In this document: positions 8,201-15,875 of the stretch, piece by piece | Numbering within the stretch: position 1 is the first letter of the stretch | Layout: each line of letters starts with the position of its first letter | Source: Edaphocola flava | Lineage (GTDB): Bacteria; Bacteroidota; Bacteroidia; Chitinophagales; Chitinophagaceae | Assembly (NCBI RefSeq): GCF_004118155.1 | Contig: NZ_SAIQ01000001.1 | Coordinates: 124,001-188,000 of the forward strand | DNA: 64,000 nucleotides | Reading direction: 5' to 3' | The notes under the pieces: generated by a model | The model's database searches: none | What the model saw: the letters and a program-made list of their open reading frames with translations, nothing else | Told to the model about the DNA's origin: nothing | Position numbers and translations under genes: made by a program

Positions 8201-10241
8201 CAATGGTTCTGATGGATGGAACCAGTCGCATTACTATCAGTATGCCAAAAATACAAGAGTAGGACTGGACTTAACGGAAGCTAATCCTCAGTTTGAATTC
8301 GGAGCCAAGGATAATAATTTACGAGTGTTAAACCAGGTATTCGGTTTTAGTTCGACATATAGCTCAAACTTCCTGAATAATATAAACCTGGGTAATGCCG
8401 GTTGTGTATTTGAAGGAGGGGTACAATTTGTACTGATCAGTCCGCTCACAGCTACGGCAACAGTCAATACAGGACAGTATCCGGGCAGCACTCCAGTATG
8501 TTTAAACCGTATGTATCATATCGAGTTCCCGACTACTACTGCTCAGGGCCGTAAGAGTGCAATGGATTTTATCCAGAGCATACCGGACGGGACTTATGTG
8601 ATGATGAAATCAATTATGACGACAAGCTCTGGAGAAACTTATATTGATACATGGATGAACGATACCCTCACCTACGGTAGCGGACAGTCTTTATACCATA
8701 AAGTAAAAAGCCTGGGTTTTACAGAAATCGACCAGTTTACAAGTCGTAAGCCTTTTATCTTTTTTGGCCGTAAGGGCTATCAGGCATTTGTTCCATCGCA
8801 GGTAGTTGGTGCTCTGCCCGATTCCAAAATTGACATTGACCGCGATTTCAATTCGTACGATGATAATGGTAATATGAACAGTGTCGTAATCGGACCGGCT
8901 AAGTCATGGACGAAACTGCTGTGGCAGATAAAATCAAGAGATAACCACCTGGACTATGACAGTAATTCTGTAAAAGTATATGGTCTCTCCGGACCGGATT
9001 TTGCAACAGAGACCTTATTATTTTCTACGATGAATATGGACACTTCACTGAGCGGTATCGATGCTGCACAGTATAAAAAGCTGCGTATGGAATGGTATAC
9101 CAAGGATAGCACCTTGTCTACCCCTTCTGACCTGCGCTACTGGCGTGTATTGTATACTCCATTACCAGAGGCAGCCTTGAATCAGCTGGTGGCCATGGAA
9201 TTCAAAGATTCTATTCAGCAGGGAGAGCAACTGTCTTTGAAACTGGGTATTGAGAATATCAGTCATCTGCCGATGGATAGCATGCTGGTACGATACAAAC
9301 TTATTGATGCCAGCAACGTAACGCATACCCTGGCTTCGGTACGGTACAAACCTTTAGCAGCAGGCGATACACTGGTAGCCCAGTTCCAGTACAACCCTTC
9401 AGCTTATTCCGGTAAAAATGTATTGTATGTTGAGGCGAATCCTGATCAGGACCAGCCGGAAGAATACCATCCGAACAACCTGGGCTATCTTCCGTTCAAA
9501 GTGCAGTCAGACCTGACCAACCCGATCATGGATGTAACCTTTGACGGGGTGCACATCCTGAATAAAGATATAGTGTCGGCCCGACCGCTGATCCGTATTT
9601 TACTGAAGGATGAAAACAAACATAACCTGATCAATGATACGTCATTGATTCAATTAAGTATGAATAGCGAAACGGACCCAACTTTTGTAACCATTCCGTT
9701 TGATGGTACAATCTGTAAGTTTATTCCTGCAGAAAGCAATGGTAAGAATGAGGCTTATATTGAGTACAGACCAACCCTGGCGGACAATACTTATACCATC
9801 CAGGTGGCGGCCAAAGATAGAGCAGGCAACACGGTTGGGGCAACCAACAAAAAATATGAAATCGGATTCGTAGTATTTAACAAACCAACCATCACCAATG
9901 TGCTGAACTATCCTAATCCATTCTCTACCGCAACACAATTTGTGTTTACCATGACCGGGTCGGAGATACCAAGCCAGTTCAAAATCCAGATCATTTCGGT
10001 TACCGGTAAAGTGGTAAAAGAGATCACCAAGTCTGAACTGGGCAACCTCCATATCGGCAGAAATATCACTGATTACCGATGGGACGGAAGAGACCAATAT
10101 GGTCAATTGCTGGGTAACGGCGTGTACCTGTACCGCGTTATCACCAACAATAGTCAGGGAGAGGATATTGAACTGAACAAAAATAATGCAGTAGATAAGT
10201 TCTTTAAGAACGGCTACGGGAAACTGTATATAATGCGTTAA
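5229..10241 (+). CDS. porU2: C25 (gingipain-type) peptidase, PorU2-like type IX sortase
   Basis: This giant secreted protein has 1670 residues. A signal peptide (about 1-30, FAQ) is followed by a long beta-rich N-terminal region. The C25 peptidase core spans about 400-770, with the catalytic dyad readable as His640 (NFFGHAS) and Cys670 (MAHGC). CARDB/Ig-like repeats follow, and a FlgD-like Ig domain ends the protein (about 1560-1640, NYPNPFSTATQF, then WDGRDQYGQLLGNGVYLYRV). PorU cleaves the C-terminal sorting signal of type IX cargo and attaches it to lipid at the cell surface. This protein is much longer than classical PorU, so PorU2 is preferred. It follows porV2 by 12 nt. Confidence 0.8.
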   Translation: MQFNIYKKLKQLLPASFAVAILLSGYGAFAQPYGNEWINYNQTYFKVKVGENGIYRIPYAALQSYGMGSVQGTQFSVFRDGVQVPVYVSNNGTLGSNDYIEFYGTKANGKMDTELYNNPGDQPDVEVNGISDTAYYFITFNSTGNNARLTLNNNVMPGTPPAAEPYCMTTVLPTTSLRSNFAQGESYYTGTELVYYYSAKNDKGEGWGITSYAPINLTYNTPNIYTGANATLQTVTLWNSKLNGNNLQYYINGTMVLDTSGLAPYTLVRRNFNINSASLNNSNTITVSNIQQYGFTVQKAGLYYPRTFNFGSVSSLNFDVPANNAVQLLTLTNTSSSTHYVFDQATNNIYHINGSGTVNVVLPATGGNSRSIYYAQAPKTITTLIPVTFKNYTQSANQGNYLILTDKAYINMPNSAVADYKSYRSSAAGGAFQAVIIEANDLYDQFGYGYEYNGLSIKRFLKYAQSSSSWSNKPEYMLIIGKGISYEYIRDYVSNPATYPYPMVPTLGTPGSDNLLAEIGFTNIPSIAIGRVSVQNNTEIANYLEKVKSYEDALKTPAVPNLTNSLWKKKGLHIAGSQGVTLQAELYAGLNTCKAIIEDTLTGATVITTGKSSTDVIENASAQIDSLMRSGVQYVNFFGHASASGFDYNLNNPENNNSSPRFPVFMAHGCDIANIFTPSTTRTISERYIDAPNGGSIAMIACDNFGWTSYLANYMRGMYQNFAYKNYGKTLGQQYRSNIENLQNVNPGNIFTSIHSQNMLLQGDPGLSVYNPDKPDYYVDESLLSSNPAIVNTTMDTFTLRATVYNLGKAINDSVYVYLAHTKVGSSVVLFQDSIKVKILNQQQLSFKVPVNPLTDVGLNNYTLRINKNEVNDEITFANNSATLQLYISENNLTPVYPYNFSIVHQQNIELKASTLNPFLHETRFIMELDTTERFNSPMKQTKNVTSMGGVIKWTVPFQMTDSTVYYWRTTIDTLINGQYVWNNSSFIYLANGSDGWNQSHYYQYAKNTRVGLDLTEANPQFEFGAKDNNLRVLNQVFGFSSTYSSNFLNNINLGNAGCVFEGGVQFVLISPLTATATVNTGQYPGSTPVCLNRMYHIEFPTTTAQGRKSAMDFIQSIPDGTYVMMKSIMTTSSGETYIDTWMNDTLTYGSGQSLYHKVKSLGFTEIDQFTSRKPFIFFGRKGYQAFVPSQVVGALPDSKIDIDRDFNSYDDNGNMNSVVIGPAKSWTKLLWQIKSRDNHLDYDSNSVKVYGLSGPDFATETLLFSTMNMDTSLSGIDAAQYKKLRMEWYTKDSTLSTPSDLRYWRVLYTPLPEAALNQLVAMEFKDSIQQGEQLSLKLGIENISHLPMDSMLVRYKLIDASNVTHTLASVRYKPLAAGDTLVAQFQYNPSAYSGKNVLYVEANPDQDQPEEYHPNNLGYLPFKVQSDLTNPIMDVTFDGVHILNKDIVSARPLIRILLKDENKHNLINDTSLIQLSMNSETDPTFVTIPFDGTICKFIPAESNGKNEAYIEYRPTLADNTYTIQVAAKDRAGNTVGATNKKYEIGFVVFNKPTITNVLNYPNPFSTATQFVFTMTGSEIPSQFKIQIISVTGKVVKEITKSELGNLHIGRNITDYRWDGRDQYGQLLGNGVYLYRVITNNSQGEDIELNKNNAVDKFFKNGYGKLYIMR

Positions 10242-10276
10242 TAAAAAAAGGCCATCAGAGGATGGCCTTTTTTTAT
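10242..10276 (+). terminator. Terminator after porU2
   Basis: The arms aaaaaaaggccatc and gatggccttttttt flank a 4-nt AGAG loop, starting directly after the stop codon, with a T-rich tail. Confidence 0.9.
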
Positions 10277-10332
10277 TAAATTTAGACTGTACCTTTACCC
10301 CGGAGGACAATACACAAGTAAAACGAATAATT

Positions 10333-12441
10333 ATGGCTAAGAAGAATCAAGCTAAATCGAAATATATACCCAAAAAGCAAAAAAAATCTCCATTGACCGG
10401 ACGTAAAGTTTCCGGCAAGCTGGAAGTAGTCAAATCCGGAATGGGATTTGTAATAGTAGAGGGATGGGATAAAGACATCTTCATCCGCAGTAATGACATG
10501 AAAACCGCAATGGACGGAGATATCGTTGAAGTAATTGTCGAAAAAACAAGCAGCAGCGGCAGACCGGAAGGAAAAGTAGTTGATGTACTGAAGCGCGGAC
10601 AAAGCGAATTTACCGGAATACTGGAAGTATCGGACAACTTCGGGTTCCTGATACCGGATAAAAATAATGTGAACTTTGATATTTTCATCCCTTCGAAATA
10701 CATGAAGGGTGGAAAAACCGGCGATAAAGCAGTTGTAAAAATCACGGACTGGAGTGGATCCAACAAAAACCCACAGGGAGAAGTAGTAGAGCTGCTGACC
10801 GGCGAAAGAGATAACCAGATTGCGATGAAGGAAATCCTTTTAGACAATGGATTCCAACTGCGTTTTTCGGAAGAAGCGATGAAAGAAAGTGAAGCGATGC
10901 CCGATATACTGCCGGAAGAGGAAATCGCCCGCAGAAAAGATTGCAGAGATATTTTTACCATCACCATTGACCCGGTTGATGCCAAAGACTTTGATGATGC
11001 CATCTCTTTCCGCAAATTGAAAAACGGATCATTCGAGTTGGGCGTGCACATCGCCGATGTGAGCCACTATGTACGCCCCAATACTGCACTGGATAAGGAA
11101 GCTTATGAAAGAGCAACATCTGTTTATCTCCCGGATCGCGTATTGCCTATGCTGCCGGAACATATTTCCAATGTACTCTGCTCTCTGCGTCCGCACGAGG
11201 ATAAATTTACCTTCTCGGCCATCTTCCAGATCAATGAACAGGGAGAAGTGAAACAATATTGGGTTGGCCGTACCGTGATTCACTCCGATCATAGATTTAC
11301 CTATGAAGAAGCGCAACAGATCATAGAAACAGGTCAGGGCGAATATGCTGAGGAAGTGCTGACCATGCACCGTATAGCGCAGAACCTGCGTGCAGAACGC
11401 TTTACCAAAGGTGCTATCAATTTCTCCTCCCAGGAAATCCGCTTCAGGCTGGATGAACAGGGAGTACCTGTCGGTATCATTATAAAAGAAAGTAAAGAAG
11501 CGAATCAGCTGATTGAAGAATTTATGCTGCTGGCCAACAGAACGGTGGCTGCATATGTCGGAAAACGCGAGGTAAACCATGCCCCTATCCCATTCCCGTA
11601 TCGTATACACGATGTTCCGAATGAAGATAAACTGGCAAACTTTGCCCAGTTTTCAGCACGATTCGGCTACAAGTTAAATCTGAATAATCCGGATACTATT
11701 GCGAGTTCCTTCAACCAGATGCTGAAAGATGTACATGGCAAGCCGGAGCAACATATCCTGGAGCAATTGGGTATCCGCACCATGTCGAAAGCCATTTACT
11801 CCAGTGAGAACATTGGACACTACGGATTGGGCTTTGAAGACTACTGTCACTTCACCTCTCCCATACGCCGCTATCCGGATGTAATGGTACACCGTATTGT
11901 ACAGGAGGTTATAGATAATGAGGTGAAACCGGATAAACAAATGGAAGCCAAATGTGCGCACTGCTCAGAGCGTGAACGTAAAGCCATGGAGGCAGAAAGA
12001 ACTGCTGATAAGTATAAACAGGTAGAGTTTATGAGCAAACATATCGGTGATGTGTTTGAAGCGCTGATCAGTGGGGTATCTACGATTGGATTCTGGGCTG
12101 AGACGATTGAGCATAAATGTGAGGGTATGATCTCCGTTGCCGATCTTACAGAGTGGGATGACTTTACGTTTATAGAAAGTGATTATGCACTGGTGGGTCA
12201 GCAAACCAATCAACGTTTCCGCATAGGCGACAGGGTAAATATACAGGTAGTAAGAGCCGACCTGGAAAGAAAGCAGATTGATTTTGCTTATGTAGCTGAT
12301 CCTTCTCAAAAGCCAAGGGCTCCTAAAGAAACGAAGGATGGTGGAACTACAGCAAAGGCCGGCAGAAATGCCAGACAATCTAAAAGTGCCCCTCCGAAAG
12401 CTAAGAAAACGGCTAAAAAACCGCAAAAGAATAAAGAGTAA
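10333..12441 (+). CDS. rnr: Ribonuclease R
   Basis: RNase R is a processive 3'-to-5' hydrolytic exoribonuclease that degrades structured RNA. In its 702 residues, cold-shock-type OB domains (about 20-150) are followed by the RNB catalytic domain (about 200-530). The Mg-binding aspartates are in DPVDAKDFDD (residues 213-222), and HFTSPIRRYPD is the RNB hallmark. An S1 domain (about 570-655) comes next. The last 45 residues are Lys/Ala-rich and disordered, as in other RNase R proteins that unwind RNA. It is monocistronic between two strong hairpins. Confidence 0.96.
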   Translation: MAKKNQAKSKYIPKKQKKSPLTGRKVSGKLEVVKSGMGFVIVEGWDKDIFIRSNDMKTAMDGDIVEVIVEKTSSSGRPEGKVVDVLKRGQSEFTGILEVSDNFGFLIPDKNNVNFDIFIPSKYMKGGKTGDKAVVKITDWSGSNKNPQGEVVELLTGERDNQIAMKEILLDNGFQLRFSEEAMKESEAMPDILPEEEIARRKDCRDIFTITIDPVDAKDFDDAISFRKLKNGSFELGVHIADVSHYVRPNTALDKEAYERATSVYLPDRVLPMLPEHISNVLCSLRPHEDKFTFSAIFQINEQGEVKQYWVGRTVIHSDHRFTYEEAQQIIETGQGEYAEEVLTMHRIAQNLRAERFTKGAINFSSQEIRFRLDEQGVPVGIIIKESKEANQLIEEFMLLANRTVAAYVGKREVNHAPIPFPYRIHDVPNEDKLANFAQFSARFGYKLNLNNPDTIASSFNQMLKDVHGKPEQHILEQLGIRTMSKAIYSSENIGHYGLGFEDYCHFTSPIRRYPDVMVHRIVQEVIDNEVKPDKQMEAKCAHCSERERKAMEAERTADKYKQVEFMSKHIGDVFEALISGVSTIGFWAETIEHKCEGMISVADLTEWDDFTFIESDYALVGQQTNQRFRIGDRVNIQVVRADLERKQIDFAYVADPSQKPRAPKETKDGGTTAKAGRNARQSKSAPPKAKKTAKKPQKNKE

Positions 12442-12446
12442 ATGTT

Positions 12447-12500
12447 TAATACATAAAAAGCGCGCCGGACGAAATCGTCCGGCGCGCTTTTTATGTATTA
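12447..12500. terminator. Very long bidirectional terminator between rnr and the 12521 gene
   Basis: Perfect 26-bp arms (12447-12472 and 12475-12500) with a 2-nt AA centre. A GC-rich middle is bounded by A and T tracts on both sides, as expected between convergent genes. Confidence 0.9.
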
Positions 12501-12520
12501 AACTGCTTTTTTGAAAAAGC

Positions 12521-12709
12521 TTAGGATTTTGAAGCGAAGCTTGGAAGCTTGTCTTTAATATCCTGCGGCAATTTGTCTTTAATACGACTGCCTGCGTTAC
12601 GTACTGTTTCTTTCACTTTGTCTTTATCCTCTTTTTTCATCCCCCAGATCCAGTAAGCTGCTGCGGCCAGGCCTAATGCCAGTAATCCGCCTCTTTTTCC
12701 GTTTGCCAT
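12521..12709 (-). CDS. Small single-pass membrane protein (YtxH-like), unknown function
   Basis: The 62-residue protein has a hydrophobic N-terminal helix (about 8-24, GLLALGLAAAAYWIWGM) followed by a strongly charged amphipathic tail rich in Lys and Asp, with a DKLPQDIKDKLPSF repeat. This resembles small YtxH/CsbD-type stress proteins by composition, but no diagnostic motif is present. It is a single-gene unit that shares the 26-bp terminator with rnr. Confidence 0.55.
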   Translation of the reverse strand: MANGKRGGLLALGLAAAAYWIWGMKKEDKDKVKETVRNAGSRIKDKLPQDIKDKLPSFASKS

Positions 12710-12813
12710 AACAATAGTGTTTTATAAGATGAATAAATAGTTTTTCGTAACGAATGTAACTCATTTATCTCAATCAAGAACCTTTCATTATGTGAAATAA
12801 TCATTAAAAGCAA

Positions 12814-15075
12814 TTATCTCAGTACCAGTTTCTGGTTATATACTGCTCCGGCTGCGTTCACAAAACGGATGTAGTATACACCTTTACCTAAATGACCTAC
12901 CTGCACTGTTTTGCTGGCCTGTTGTCTGCTCAGCTCTTCAGTCCAGATTGTCTGGCCCAGCATATTCATCAACTGTATATTGCCATTACCGGCTTCTTTA
13001 TTTAAGCTAATGGTTACCTGGTCTGTAGCAGGATTAGGATAAATGCTGATACCTTCTGCTGTTGCCAGTTCCTTGATTGCGGTTGTACCTCCGGTATCAA
13101 TAGTCGGCACTGCACTAGCGGTATTACCAATCACCACATTTCTGCGGGATACAGAGAAGAAGATATTATTACTCGCTTTGATCTTTACCCTTGCTGTAGT
13201 ACTGGTGATATCCGGGATATTAACCAGTGCACTTCCCGTATTCGGTACATTTTGTGCCAGCACAATAGGATACGTTCTGCCGGTATCTACAGATAAGTAG
13301 ATATTCACAGTAGCACAGTTAATCGGTGCACTGCCGGTATGCGCCTGATCCCAATAGATCGTCGTCGCACTGTTTTTGATGATGCTATCGTTCGTGTTAG
13401 GATAAATAATCGCAAATGGTCTTGGCGTTGCAATTACATTGATATTATTATTCTGATCAGAAACATTTACTGCTCCCCATCCGTCTTTTACCTCTCTGGC
13501 TATGAATTTAAAATTATAGCTGCGGGCACCATTCGACAGGCGATGTCCTTTACCGGAAACGATACCGGATTTCAGGATAGCATAACTAGGGAAAGTACGG
13601 GTAGTAACGGTATCAGGAAATATGCTTCTGAAAACAGGGCCTGTTGTAAAATCAGAACCCAAGTTTTCATTCTCCTGGTAGTTACCTAAGTTATATTGCT
13701 CGATGGTATACGTGAGCGCACTGTTTGTATTTCCCGGAGTTACCGTTGGGAAATCAAACTCGAACGGTGTCATGTATGGAATATTATATACCGTGGCAGC
13801 ATCTACCGTAAAGTCAGGGGCTGAAATACCGGTTGCAGCTGTACCACAGGTAGAGGCTGAGCCACTAGCCAGGCTGATCGCAATCTCGTTAAGACTGGCG
13901 CTGTGAAAGTAAGCATCACTGTTAGATTGCAGGTTATTGGTTGTACCACAAATACCCGCATAAGCCATAATAGTAGCACCACTACCCGGCTCATATGCTG
14001 TAGACTGATTTTCGGTACCGCTACAAATATTGAAGGTATGGTTAGCACCAAACTGGTGTCCCATCTCATGTGCTACATAATCTACATCATAAGGGTCGCC
14101 AACAGGATTTGCACTACCGGTTACACCTCTTGCTTTAAAGTTGCTGCGGCACACCCCTTCCAGCATAGCGATACCACCACCGCCGGTACTGAAGATGTGT
14201 CCGATATCGTAACTGTTATTGCTGATTTTAGCAGCTGTATTATTTTGGTTTTGTGATAATAACTGGTCACCGTTATTGTTAGCCGTAAACGGGTCTGTAG
14301 CAGGATCTGTATAGATCAGCGTATCGTTATTCGGGATAAACTGCATGGTCACCGCCAGCTCTCTTTCATAAATACCGTTTACACGGTTCATAGAAGTCGT
14401 CATGGCAGAAAATACTGCTGCTTTGGTCGGATTGGCTCCGGCAACAGCAACGGCATATTCACCGGTACAGCTTAGTGCCAGGCGGTATGTTTTGCGGGTA
14501 GCACCATTGGTACGCAGCGCCGTCACGCCGCTATTCGCTTCCTCTACCCTTATCGGTTCCGCACCGGCAACCAGTGAAGATTCTGCCGCGGTATTTACAC
14601 AAGGCATAATCACTTGTCTTTTGGCATCAGCCTTATAAAAAGCTGCATAGCCATTAGTGCTCCCTTCTGTAGGATTGATCAGGAAAGTACGCGCTCCGTC
14701 ATACACCATTACGTGCAAGCCGAATGTGTTATAATCCAGTTTGGCACTGATACCCTTACTGTTTGCAGCAACGGCATCAAAAGTCTGTACTTCTGGAAAC
14801 TTAGCCTGTAATGCCTGTGGAATCAGGGTATTTTTCCATACCAGTAACTCCATTCTGCCCCCGTCCGGAGTAGGAATCGTCATACTTACGGCCTGCTCTT
14901 TGGAAGTACCTGCCTTTTGCAGCATTTGCAGTAATGCATGCTGGTCAACGGTAAATCCATAAGAAGGAATATCCATATTCCGCGCAGTCATGGACGTAGA
15001 CCAGAACTGGTCCTGAGCATTAAGAGCAACACAAAAGCTACCCAGTAAAATACCGGTTAAAAGTATTTTTTTCAT
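12814..15075 (-). CDS. Secreted zinc metalloprotease (reprolysin-like) with type IX sorting domain
   Basis: The 753-residue preproprotein has a signal peptide (1-20, cleaved near LNAQ) and a propeptide-like domain (about 35-150). The metzincin catalytic domain carries the zinc motif HEMGHQFGANH, with His336, Glu337, His340 and His346. A region of Ig/fibronectin-like strands follows (about 400-650). The end is a type A Por secretion tail (about 680-753, IYPNPATDQVTISL ... GKGVYYIRF). It should be exported by Sec, moved across the outer membrane by the T9SS, and released or surface-attached. A lipoprotein similar to its propeptide is encoded 22 nt upstream in the same direction. Confidence 0.9.
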   Translation of the reverse strand: MKKILLTGILLGSFCVALNAQDQFWSTSMTARNMDIPSYGFTVDQHALLQMLQKAGTSKEQAVSMTIPTPDGGRMELLVWKNTLIPQALQAKFPEVQTFDAVAANSKGISAKLDYNTFGLHVMVYDGARTFLINPTEGSTNGYAAFYKADAKRQVIMPCVNTAAESSLVAGAEPIRVEEANSGVTALRTNGATRKTYRLALSCTGEYAVAVAGANPTKAAVFSAMTTSMNRVNGIYERELAVTMQFIPNNDTLIYTDPATDPFTANNNGDQLLSQNQNNTAAKISNNSYDIGHIFSTGGGGIAMLEGVCRSNFKARGVTGSANPVGDPYDVDYVAHEMGHQFGANHTFNICSGTENQSTAYEPGSGATIMAYAGICGTTNNLQSNSDAYFHSASLNEIAISLASGSASTCGTAATGISAPDFTVDAATVYNIPYMTPFEFDFPTVTPGNTNSALTYTIEQYNLGNYQENENLGSDFTTGPVFRSIFPDTVTTRTFPSYAILKSGIVSGKGHRLSNGARSYNFKFIAREVKDGWGAVNVSDQNNNINVIATPRPFAIIYPNTNDSIIKNSATTIYWDQAHTGSAPINCATVNIYLSVDTGRTYPIVLAQNVPNTGSALVNIPDITSTTARVKIKASNNIFFSVSRRNVVIGNTASAVPTIDTGGTTAIKELATAEGISIYPNPATDQVTISLNKEAGNGNIQLMNMLGQTIWTEELSRQQASKTVQVGHLGKGVYYIRFVNAAGAVYNQKLVLR

Positions 15076-15097
15076 TCTTTTAATTGTTGTTTATTTA

Positions 15098-15703
15098 TTA
15101 TTCATTTACTTGTTTCTGATTTTCTCCGTTTTCAAAAGGGCTTTTAGTTTCGTTTGTGTTGTTCTTGTTGTATAGTAAGTAGTAGACGCTTCCATTTACA
15201 GCTTCCCATGGTGAAAGCAGGAAGGTTTTGTTCTGATAGGTAATCATAGCGGTCATATACTGCCCGTCGTAGTTAAGGCGTATATGAGCCAGGTTAGTAG
15301 TAGTGTTTCCTGAGAGGTTATAGAGGTTGGGGTATTTTTTGCGGAGCTCTGCTGAGAGTATCCCCGCATCTTTAGTAGTAAATGTTTGTGGCCCGATAGA
15401 TTCGGGTAAGGGTATGGTAAATGCCTGCACCTGTTCTGCCTGCTGAAAAGCAGTAAAAAAACGATTGATTGCCGTGTGGTCTATATGATAAACCTCATAT
15501 GCCGACGGTAATTTATGGTTGCGCCAGGTAGTATTCAGATGTACACCATCAGCCCGCTTCCATTCGGAAACAGTAAAGCCGGTGCCCTTCTGTGCTGTAC
15601 CTGTATGTTGTGCCATGCTTTTATGATGCGATTGTGCCGCGCTGCAAGACTGCAGGAACACTCCCGTCATACTCAAAGCCATCAGCACTAACCATTTATT
15701 CAT
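15098..15703 (-). CDS. Lipoprotein resembling the propeptide of the adjacent metalloprotease
   Basis: This 201-residue protein has a lipoprotein signal ending at Cys20 (GVFLQSC). Residues 68-180 align with residues 38-150 of the protease encoded just downstream, at an almost constant offset of 30. Shared positions are Tyr69/39, His76/46, Glu90-Gln91/60-61, TIP 96-98/66-68, Pro100/70, Leu143/113, Tyr145/115, Met153/123, TFL 160-162/130-132, Pro165/135 and Glu167/137. It has no protease domain. The gene is first in a two-gene operon (22-nt gap). A role as membrane-tethered inhibitor or folding aid is inferred; it could also be a degenerate duplicate. Confidence 0.7.
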   Translation of the reverse strand: MNKWLVLMALSMTGVFLQSCSAAQSHHKSMAQHTGTAQKGTGFTVSEWKRADGVHLNTTWRNHKLPSAYEVYHIDHTAINRFFTAFQQAEQVQAFTIPLPESIGPQTFTTKDAGILSAELRKKYPNLYNLSGNTTTNLAHIRLNYDGQYMTAMITYQNKTFLLSPWEAVNGSVYYLLYNKNNTNETKSPFENGENQKQVNE

Positions 15704-15831
15704 CCTTCAAATATACGTATCTTGAAAAAAGGTAAAAAATTATTAACAAACACATTTTCGATTTTAACATCCTTTTGAATACGGTAATACCGCACTTCTG
15801 ATTTAGCCGCTGTTATCTGCACGATAATTAT

Positions 15832-15839
15832 TACCTTTG
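15832..15839 (+). promoter_or_regulatory. -7 promoter element of pheT
   Basis: TACCTTTG, a perfect TAnnTTTG, lies 36 nt before the pheT ATG. No good -33 is visible 20 nt upstream. Confidence 0.5.
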
Positions 15840-15875
15840 ACACCTTATTATAACGCGTATTTTTTCTGAAAACAT

